Assembly (NCBI GenBank): GCA_965603355.1
Contig: CBFDCQ010000063.1
Location: 1-19,308, forward strand
Reading direction: 5' to 3'
Length of the DNA: 19,308 nt
Source of the DNA: CBFDCQ01 sp965603355
GTDB lineage: Bacteria > Hydrogenedentota > CAZGCA01 > CBFDCQ01
The notes beneath the pieces are model-generated. The model did not search any database, had not been told where the DNA came from, and saw only the letters and a program-made list of their open reading frames with translations. A program made the translations under genes and the position numbers. This document shows, piece after piece, positions 14,513 through 19,308 of this stretch; position 1 is the stretch's first letter, and the number at the start of each line of letters is the position of its first letter.

Positions 14513-15849
14513 GTTTTCACCGCCTCAGTCAGCCCTCTAATAAGAGCGCGAAACTCAGGATCGGTCTTGACTTGCTGCTCGATCTTCTTGCACGCATGGA
14601 TCACAGTGGCATGATCTCGTCCGCCAAAACACTCGCCTATTTCCGCCAGCGAAACCGCCGGAATCAGACGTTTGCAGAGGCACATCGCGACCTGGCGCGG
14701 GAACGAGATCGTGCGCTGTCGGTTGCGGCTCTTCAGGTCCGCTATTCTCACATCGTAGTAGTTTGAAACGACCTTCTGAACAAGGTCGGGCGTCACTTGT
14801 TTGGCCCTTACTCTTCCTATGAGATCCTTGAGAACCTCCTCAACCAACCCGAGGGAAATCTCTTTCTCGACAAGGGACGCGTACGCACGCGCAGTTACCA
14901 GTGCACCCTCCAATTCGCGTATATTGCTCGTGATAAGGCTCGCCATGTATTCCGCTACCTCAGTACTGACCGAGAAACCCTCTCGTTCGGCCTTCTTCTG
15001 AAGGATGGCGACCTTTGTCTCCATGTCAGGAGGTTGAATGTCCGTCACAAGCCCCCACTCGAATCTCGACACGAGCCGCTCCTCGAGAGTCGGTATCTCC
15101 TTCGGCGGTCTGTCGCTCGAAAGCACGAGCTGTTTGTGAGCGTCGTAGAGCGCGTTGAACGTGTGGAAAAGCTCCTCCTGCGTGCTCTCCTTGCCTGCGA
15201 TGAAGTGGATGTCGTCTATCAGCAAAACGTCAACCTTGCGATACTTGTTACGAAATGACATGGTGGACTTGTTTCGAATCGCGTCTATCAACTGGTTGGT
15301 GAACTGCTCCGATGACATATACACAACTGTCAGACGCGATTTCCGATTCAAGATGTAATGTCCGACCGCCTGCATAAGATGCGTCTTGCCCAGTCCTACG
15401 CCGCCATACAGAAACAGCGGATTGTAGGCTTTCGCCGGTGACTCGGCAACGGCGAGAGACGCCGCGTGCGCGAACCTGTTGCCGGAACCGACAACGAACG
15501 TGTCGAAGTTGTACTTGGCATTGAGTCTGGCGGCTCCAAACCTCCGGGACGGCGCCTTGACCGCTCGTTTCTGACGACCCGCCGCCTCTTGGCCCCTGAA
15601 TTCCTCATCCGGCACCGGCATGAACAGAACCTTCTTGAAATCAGACTCCACCTGGAGCACCGAAGCGTGGATGACCTCAAGGTAATGGTCGTTGAGCCAA
15701 TCGGCAAAAAACTGGCTCGGAACACCCACGTTCAACCGACCATCATCATACGATATGAACTTCGTCTGCAAGAACCAGTTCTTAAAGCTGCGCTCGTCTA
15801 CACTGCTCTTTATCAGTTCGCATGACTTTTCCCAGACATCTGAGCCCAT
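14509..15849 (-). CDS. dnaA: Chromosomal replication initiator DnaA
   Basis: DnaA binds 9-bp boxes at the origin and melts it in an ATP-dependent way. The 446-residue protein shows domain I (1-80, with FKNWF and VPSQFFADWL), a short domain II, the AAA+ domain III with Walker A GGVGLGKT (149-156) and Walker B LLIDDIHF (209-216), and domain IV with the DnaA signature GGRDHATVIHACKKI (409-423). Length is normal. The ATG at 15849 is preceded by GGGGGAGAG. Upstream is a candidate origin with DnaA boxes. Unlike most bacteria, the next gene is not dnaN but an HtrA-like protease with a four-base overlap. Autoregulation through the upstream boxes is likely by analogy. Confidence 0.98.
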   Translation of the reverse strand: MGSDVWEKSCELIKSSVDERSFKNWFLQTKFISYDDGRLNVGVPSQFFADWLNDHYLEVIHASVLQVESDFKKVLFMPVPDEEFRGQEAAGRQKRAVKAPSRRFGAARLNAKYNFDTFVVGSGNRFAHAASLAVAESPAKAYNPLFLYGGVGLGKTHLMQAVGHYILNRKSRLTVVYMSSEQFTNQLIDAIRNKSTMSFRNKYRKVDVLLIDDIHFIAGKESTQEELFHTFNALYDAHKQLVLSSDRPPKEIPTLEERLVSRFEWGLVTDIQPPDMETKVAILQKKAEREGFSVSTEVAEYMASLITSNIRELEGALVTARAYASLVEKEISLGLVEEVLKDLIGRVRAKQVTPDLVQKVVSNYYDVRIADLKSRNRQRTISFPRQVAMCLCKRLIPAVSLAEIGECFGGRDHATVIHACKKIEQQVKTDPEFRALIRGLTEAVKT

Positions 15850-15942
15850 GACTCTCCCCCTCTACACCCGACTGCGAGGCAACTTAGTAACATCAAACAG
15901 ATGCAGCACAACGACGCCCGACTCACATTTCCGGCCCGTTCA

Positions 15943-15948
15943 ATTATA
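15943..15948 (-). promoter_or_regulatory. Possible -10 element of the dnaA promoter
   Basis: A perfect TATAAT on the minus strand, within GATATATAATTG, lies about 95 bases before the dnaA ATG. No -35 hexamer of quality is found at 16-19 bases upstream, so the assignment rests on the -10 match and position only. Confidence 0.35.
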
Positions 15949-16143
15949 TATCGAGCCGTGCGCCGCCGTGTTTTGTCCGATAGTCCGAGCGTGGCCGTTT
16001 GTTAGCACGATAACCGATTTAATAGCAATGAGTTGCGCTTCCGTGCCTCCCGCGTCGCCGTCACGGTTTACGTCCGATTGTGACGCGAGGGAGGCGCGAG
16101 AATGCACACATGCTCAACCGGTCTTCCACGCGACATCACCGCG

Positions 16144-16174
16144 TTATCCCAAGTTTATTCACAAGTTATCAACA
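16144..16174 (+). promoter_or_regulatory. Three DnaA-box-like 9-mers at 11-bp spacing
   Basis: Three same-orientation sites begin at 16144 (TTATCCCAA, two mismatches to TTATCCACA), 16155 (TTATTCACA, perfect fit to TTATNCACA) and 16166 (TTATCAACA, one mismatch). The starts are exactly 11 bp apart, close to one helical turn, so bound DnaA molecules would sit on the same face of the DNA. Confidence 0.7.
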
Positions 16175-16230
16175 ATTCTCACCCCATCAGGTTCTCAACC
16201 TGTCGGGTTGGCCTGTAAGTATCAAGGCGA

Positions 16231-16638
16231 TCAACGCTCGCCGTCATGTGCTGCGGTTCGCTTCGCTTCCTCCCACAGAAGGTCCAGCTCCTCGATGGAC
16301 ATGCGTTCGACGGCCCGTCCACTTCCGCGTGCCAACGCAAGCACGTCTCGGAACCGACGCTCGAACTTATTGATCGCCTCACTCAGCGCACGTTCCGGAT
16401 CGACGTCAAGCATCCTTGCGGCGTTCACAACCGAAAACAGCAGATCTCCAACCTCATCATTCAAGCGGCTCTTAGATCCTGAACGGATAGCCGTCTCAAC
16501 TTCGTCGAGTTCCTCACGGATCTTCGCCAACACACCATATGGGTCAGGCCAGTCGAGCCCCTTCCGCGACGCGTTTGCCTGGACCGCCAACGCTCTCTGA
16601 AAAGTGCCAGCGGATACCCCTTCTGTTTCGTCCGACAT
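16231..16638 (-). CDS. mazG: MazG-family nucleoside triphosphate pyrophosphohydrolase (single domain)
   Basis: MazG hydrolyses nucleoside triphosphates to monophosphates and pyrophosphate, cleaning the pool of aberrant or excess nucleotides. The 135-residue protein corresponds to the C-terminal half of the two-domain E. coli enzyme. It has the metal motif EELDE (42-46), DEVGDLLF (61-68), the helix with VNAARMLDVDPERAL, and NKFERRF followed by MSIEELDLLWEEAK. The N-terminal MazG repeat is missing, as in other single-domain homologues. The ATG at 16638 lacks a clear ribosome binding site. It is co-directional with dnaA but separated from it by the candidate origin. Confidence 0.93.
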   Translation of the reverse strand: MSDETEGVSAGTFQRALAVQANASRKGLDWPDPYGVLAKIREELDEVETAIRSGSKSRLNDEVGDLLFSVVNAARMLDVDPERALSEAINKFERRFRDVLALARGSGRAVERMSIEELDLLWEEAKRTAAHDGER

Positions 16639-16826
16639 ATGCGTGCGAAATCCCGACTGTCAAACAGCGCAAATCCGATTGAAGGACGCTGCCCCGACGC
16701 GAACCAGCACTGCTTCCCTGCTTCCCAATACGTACCGGTAAACCGAACAAATGAGATTTTCCGGAAGGAACTACGGTGAGCAGAAGAAAACAACTCTCGA
16801 CGGCATCAATCTTAAAAGTCCAGGAA

Positions 16827-16882
16827 ACGTTCCCTCATCCCCCAAGGAACCACACGCGCCACCTCATCGGTGGAGGGAACGT
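16827..16882. repeat. Nested inverted repeat in the mazG-FKBP intergenic region
   Basis: ACGTTCCCTC (16827-16836) and GAGGGAACGT (16873-16882) are perfect 10-bp inverted copies 36 bases apart. Inside, CCACC (16859-16863) and GGTGG (16869-16873) form a small hairpin that shares one base with the outer right arm. No T-run follows on either strand, so a terminator is unlikely; an operator or folded RNA is more plausible. Confidence 0.55.
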
Positions 16883-16931
16883 GATATTATCGATTTCTAC
16901 TACTCACCCGATAGTTAAATATAATACAATT

Positions 16932-17066
16932 TGTCCGTTTCGTCCAGTAAAAAATTTTGTCAACTCAACTCCCACGTCAAACTCTTGCCATGCATAAGAG
17001 ATATGTTATCTGCTAAACCAAGCGTCGATCGCACCGAAACAGTGCGGTTTTGATAAAACCTTTTTG
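16932..17066 (+). ncRNA. Candidate small RNA ending in an intrinsic terminator
   Basis: A TATAAT at 16920-16925 (no good -35) would start a transcript near 16932. The following sequence can form CTCTT/AAGAG (16982-17000), CGCAC/GTGCG (17030-17046), and finally GGTTTT-GAT-AAAACC (17046-17060) directly followed by five T (17061-17065). There is no upstream + strand gene for that terminator to serve, so an independent short RNA of about 135 bases is a reasonable reading. The start is uncertain. Confidence 0.35.
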
Positions 17067-17374
17067 GGACCGTTTTCATGAACCTCATAACCTCCTGTCT
17101 AAGCAAGGTGTTGCGCTGATGTAAACGGCACCCGCAAATTGCGCAAAACTCGAGTCAACATGATCGATCGCCCGCGAAACCTCTGGTGGCAAGGGATGGA
17201 GCGGTGTCTGATTTTCGGATGTGTGATCAGAAAAAGGAACAAGAAGTGCGAATACGAACCAACTGCGCAACGCTGGAATGCTCTGGTAGCGCGGGATAGA
17301 GAGGGAGAGATACATCTCAGTTTGTGCGCGAGCGGAAAGAAGACAAAGAACACTGGCATTGGTTTCTGTCTTTG

Positions 17375-17383
17375 TGATATAGT
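17375..17383 (+). promoter_or_regulatory. Extended -10 promoter of the FKBP gene
   Basis: TGATATAGT fits the extended -10 pattern TGnTATAAT with one mismatch and lies about 90 bases before the FKBP start codon. No good -35 box is present, as is usual when the TG extension is used. Confidence 0.45.
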
Positions 17384-17472
17384 GAGTTTCTTACGCGGAG
17401 TTCGGGGAGATGCGACCGATTACGGGAGAATCTGGACGTGACGTAACGTTCGCAAACCGAAAGGAGAATTGA

Positions 17473-18219
17473 ATGAAAACGTATGTGATGATATTGGCAA
17501 CCATCATGCTCTTGCCTGCCCTGGCGCACGCGCAGGAGGAGGCGGTAGAGGAAACCGTAGCGTTCGAGAGCGAAATCGACAAGATCAGCTACATCATAGG
17601 AACGCAGGCGGGACAGAGTTTCAAGCAACAGGAGTTAGATATCAACCTGGAGATGTTGGTGCGAGGCATCGAGGATGTGCTGGCAGGTCGCGAACCCGTT
17701 ATCAGCCAGGAGGAAATGCGGAAGGTCATGACGGAGCACCGCAAGCGCATGATGGCGAAAAGAAAAGAGCAACGCAAGAAGCAAGCCGAGGAGAATCTTG
17801 CCAAGGGTAACGCTTTCCTCGAGGAGAACAAGACGAAACCGGGTGTCCAGGTCCTGCCGAGCGGTTTACAGTACAAGGTCCTGAAAGACGGTGCGGGGCG
17901 CACACCGACAGCGAAAGATGGCGTGAAAGCCAACTACCGTGGCACGCTCATCGACGGCACGGTGTTCGACGACTCGTACAAACGAGGCAAGCCGGGCGAA
18001 TTCGACGTGACGGGTGTCATCCCCGGGTGGACGGAGGCGCTTCAGCTCATGAAAGAGGGAGCGAAATGGCAGCTGTTCATTCCGTCGGAGCTGGCGTACG
18101 ACAAGAGTGGCAAGCGGCCCATACCGCCGAACGCCGCTCTCATTTTCGAGATTGAACTTCTCGAGGTGACAACTGGTAGTAGTAAGCCAGCAAGAGCCAC
18201 CCGCGTAGTGCCACAGTGA
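17473..18219 (+). CDS. Secreted FKBP-type peptidyl-prolyl isomerase (FkpA/Mip-like)
   Basis: This enzyme class catalyses cis-trans isomerisation of proline bonds and assists folding of envelope proteins. The 248-residue product has a signal peptide (1-20, cleavage after AHA), a helical FKBP N-terminal dimerisation domain (about 30-125, including SYIIGTQAGQSF and a long charged helix rich in Lys and Arg), and a C-terminal FKBP domain (about 135-232). The latter has the core features YRGTLIDGTVFDDSY, VIPGWTEALQLMKEG, LAYD, IPPNAALIFEIELL. The start is supported by AAAGGAG six bases before the ATG at 17473. A strong terminator follows, so the gene is a single transcription unit. Length matches FkpA/Mip relatives. 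It is one of only two + strand genes supported here with confidence. Confidence 0.95.
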   Translation: MKTYVMILATIMLLPALAHAQEEAVEETVAFESEIDKISYIIGTQAGQSFKQQELDINLEMLVRGIEDVLAGREPVISQEEMRKVMTEHRKRMMAKRKEQRKKQAEENLAKGNAFLEENKTKPGVQVLPSGLQYKVLKDGAGRTPTAKDGVKANYRGTLIDGTVFDDSYKRGKPGEFDVTGVIPGWTEALQLMKEGAKWQLFIPSELAYDKSGKRPIPPNAALIFEIELLEVTTGSSKPARATRVVPQ

Positions 18220-18291
18220 CAGAAACGGTCTTCTGAGGATGGGTAAAATGGTCGGAAGCGAGACCTCATCCTGTCCCTCTGAACGATTCTG

Positions 18292-18337
18292 GAAGAAGGG
18301 TACAGACACGTCTCCGCTTACGTCTGTACCCTTCTTC
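18292..18337 (+). terminator. Strong terminator after the FKBP gene, likely bidirectional
   Basis: A perfect 16-bp stem (18292-18307 with 18322-18337, containing AAGGGTACAGAC and its complement) has a 14-base loop. On the + strand the right arm runs into CTTCTTCTTA, moderately T-rich. It stands between two convergent genes and probably stops transcription in both directions. Confidence 0.78.
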
Positions 18338-18492
18338 TTAGTCCAGGTACCCTTCAGGAACCACGCGGAACTTGTACCCAGCAAGCGGCTATGAGTCGGT
18401 CCAGGTACTTCGTTCAGCGGGCTGAGCGGGTTGAACACTGACACATGCCGGTAGTAATGACAGGACAAGATAGACTGACCTAGCCATCGTTA

Positions 18493-19086
18493 TCACGGCT
18501 CCATTTCTTCAACCGTCCCATGTCCAACTTCACGCCACCAGAGCAGCGCCGTTTGAAGACAGGCCGGGATGAGATAGAACACCGCGGACAATGCGATACG
18601 AAGAACAGGGACCCGCTCCATATCAGGCAAGGTCCGCGCCAATTCGGATATCGCTGTCAGGGAGTAGGCTGCTGCACCTATCGGGAACGTCCATTTCAGC
18701 ACATGCCATGGATAGTCCGTGCGCCGGACCTGGGCATTGTAGACGGTTATGAGGTTGAAGATGTGGAGCACCGTACCAATTGTGGGCAGTACGGCGTGGG
18801 CCGGTACCGACAAGAAAAGCGGTAGCAGAACGCCACCACCGCACAGGAGAAGTTGCACCCAGATGGATGTTTTGCAGAGACCTTCCGGGCTCACCTTGAA
18901 CCCTGCCCGCGCAACCAGCACGGCGACAATTGCGCCAACAGCCAGTTCACGGGGACCGATCCCTCACCCCGGACAGAAAAACTGCGCCAGGAACACTCCG
19001 CCTAAGAATGCATACAGACCGACGGTCAGCGCGGCTACCTTCTGGGCCGTCTCACCGTAAACGGCTTTCACAGACAAACGCTCCAT
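18493..19086 (-). CDS. Six-helix membrane protein with in-frame TGA at codon 41
   Basis: The ATG at 19086 has a good ribosome binding site (AAGGGAG, five bases upstream). The frame reads 40 codons (MERLSVKAVYGETAQ...FFCPG), meets TGA at 18966-18964, then continues in the same frame for 156 further codons to the stop at 18493. Both sides look like one protein: helices at about 18-38, 46-62, 75-96, 98-118, 128-150 and 160-182, before and after the TGA. Restart at the internal GTG (18921) lacks a ribosome binding site. Possibilities are a nonsense mutation (from Arg CGA or Trp TGG by one transition), a sequence error, or readthrough as selenocysteine; the residues before it make a Cys-Pro-Gly-[TGA] motif of CxxU type. 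I see no convincing bacterial selenocysteine hairpin just downstream. Family and function are not recognised. Confidence 0.6.
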
Positions 19087-19149
19087 TCTACTCCCTTTCT
19101 GTCGATGAACCGCTTCTTACCCGCTATCACGTCATCCTATCAGAGATTC

Positions 19150-19173
19150 ACTATACCATATGACGCCCGCGTC
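19150..19173 (-). promoter_or_regulatory. Possible promoter and operator of the TGA-containing membrane protein gene
   Basis: A minus-strand -10 TATAGT (19155-19150) lies 63 bases before the ATG at 19086. The would-be spacer holds the palindrome GACGC-GG-GCGTC (19173-19162), a plausible repressor site. The -35 (TCAAGA at 16 bases) is poor. Confidence 0.35.
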
Positions 19174-19306
19174 TTGATACGATCAACTTCACTGAGGCAC
19201 GAGGTTTGCCAATCGAGACTTCTGCGGCGAGTATTCCTAACTCGGTGGCCTCTGCTATCTCTGTGGCAAACCACCGAAGCCTCAGTCGCAAAGCGGCTTG
19301 GGAAAC
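19151..19306 (-). CDS. Possible 3' end of a leftward gene cut by the window edge
   Basis: The minus-strand frame is open from the window end through 51 codons to a TAG at 19153-19151. The peptide includes EIAEATELGILAAEVSIGKP and ends RRGRHMV; it looks protein-like but matches no family I recognise. A second frame is also open over the same stretch, and the DNA forms a long imperfect palindrome, which argues against coding. Confidence 0.25.
   Translation of the reverse strand, partial: VSQAALRLRLRWFATEIAEATELGILAAEVSIGKPRASVKLIVSRRGRHMV
19191..19286. repeat. Long imperfect palindrome (multi-tier hairpin) at the right edge
   Basis: ACTGAGGC (19191-19198) pairs with GCCTCAGT (19279-19286); GGTTTGCCA (19203-19211) pairs with TGGCAAACC (19264-19272). 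Further in, GAGA (19215-19218) pairs with TCTC (19258-19261), and CGAGT (19228-19232) with ACTCG (19240-19244). The tiers are in register and separated by small internal loops, so the whole 96 bases can fold as one rod. It may be a structured RNA or a small palindromic mobile relic. Confidence 0.6.
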
Positions 19307-19308
19307 GT

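Larger units (their letters stand above)
15850..16230. other. Candidate chromosomal origin (oriC) between mazG and dnaA
   Basis: This 381-base gene-free region directly precedes dnaA and contains a cluster of DnaA boxes next to an AT-rich stretch (about 16144-16180), with further AT-rich segments near 15940-15950 and 16008-16030. A 6-bp palindrome CAGGTT-CTC-AACCTG (16188-16202) lies between the boxes and the end of mazG; it may be a weak mazG terminator. The combination of dnaA gene, intergenic position and clustered boxes is the usual signature of an origin. Strand composition skew could not be evaluated here. Confidence 0.55.
16639..17472. other. Long intergenic region (834 bases) without a convincing gene
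   Basis: The region separates the divergent mazG and FKBP genes. It contains a nested inverted repeat (16827-16882), an AT-rich stretch with a TATAAT (16920-16925), hairpins and an intrinsic-terminator-like sequence (17046-17065), and an extended -10 promoter before the FKBP gene. Open frames at 16776-16997 and 17139-17441 on the + strand have no recognisable protein character. Confidence 0.55.

Noticed and set aside
15692..16600. A 302-codon open frame on the + strand spanning the dnaA-mazG gap
   Set aside because: It overlaps dnaA and mazG antisense and crosses the candidate origin; the product is a Ser/Arg-rich low-complexity chain.
16776..16997. A 73-codon + strand ORF starting with GTG after AAGGA
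   Set aside because: The ribosome binding site is acceptable, but the peptide has no protein-like pattern and the ORF runs through the nested inverted repeat and the TATAAT.
17139..17441. A 100-codon + strand ORF upstream of the FKBP gene
   Set aside because: It begins at a TTG without a ribosome binding site, resembles no family and overlaps the likely FKBP promoter.
18341..18408. A direct repeat of GTCCAGGTAC at 18341 and 18399 as an attachment site
   Set aside because: Ten bases without an adjacent integrase or tRNA is insufficient evidence.
18921..18966. A reassigned genetic code (TGA read as Trp or Gly) to explain the interrupted membrane protein
   Set aside because: TGA ends dprA, anti-sigma, Nudix, dnaA and FKBP genes at the expected protein lengths, so it is a working stop codon.

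Overview
The window comes from a somewhat GC-rich bacterial chromosome that uses the standard bacterial code: TGA is a genuine stop for dprA, nudix, anti-sigma, dnaA and FKBP genes. A lipobox lipoprotein, an HtrA-type protease and an FkpA/Mip-like secreted FKBP suggest a cell with an outer membrane. The gene mix (EF-G2-like GTPase, lone 2-hydroxyacyl-CoA dehydratase-family protein, PKD and repeat surface protein, dnaA not followed by dnaN) suggests an uncultured, deep-branching lineage, but I cannot assign a phylum from the sequence. No rRNA, tRNA, CRISPR array, transposase or phage gene was found.

Layout. Bases 1-1882 (+) are the 3' part of a large surface protein: an exact 252-bp tandem repeat, a PKD domain, and two copies of an unrecognised domain joined by an acidic linker. 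Convergent to it, on the minus strand, lie dprA (1898-2872), a receiver protein with a dead GGDEF domain (2952-3881) and a lipoprotein (4199-5416). Bases 5417-5970 are mostly non-coding and hold a hairpin that overlaps the ribosome binding site of a possible 51-residue ORF.

Bases 5971-15849 form one dense leftward array of eleven genes with gaps under about 85 bp and four 4-bp start/stop overlaps. In transcription order: dnaA, an HtrA protease, an EF-G-like GTPase, a receiver-GGDEF diguanylate cyclase, an ADP-ribose-type Nudix hydrolase, an ADP-ribosylglycohydrolase, an ECF sigma factor, a 62-residue membrane peptide, a zinc-finger anti-sigma factor, a YbjQ-family protein and an HgdB-like iron-sulfur protein. 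Upstream of dnaA lies a candidate oriC with three DnaA-box-like 9-mers spaced exactly 11 bp, preceded by a single-domain mazG (16231-16638).

Bases 16639-17472 have no convincing gene but contain a nested inverted repeat and a possible small RNA ending in an intrinsic terminator. A secreted FKBP isomerase (17473-18219, +) follows, with a strong terminator. The right end holds a six-helix membrane protein gene (18493-19086, minus) interrupted by an in-frame TGA that creates a Cys-Pro-Gly-[TGA] motif, and a long imperfect palindrome (19191-19286).

Possible themes: replication start and nucleotide housekeeping (dnaA, mazG), envelope protein quality control (HtrA, FKBP, ECF sigma/anti-sigma), ADP-ribose turnover (glycohydrolase plus Nudix), and cyclic-di-GMP signalling. 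In the last, one protein appears able to make the messenger and the other appears able only to bind it.
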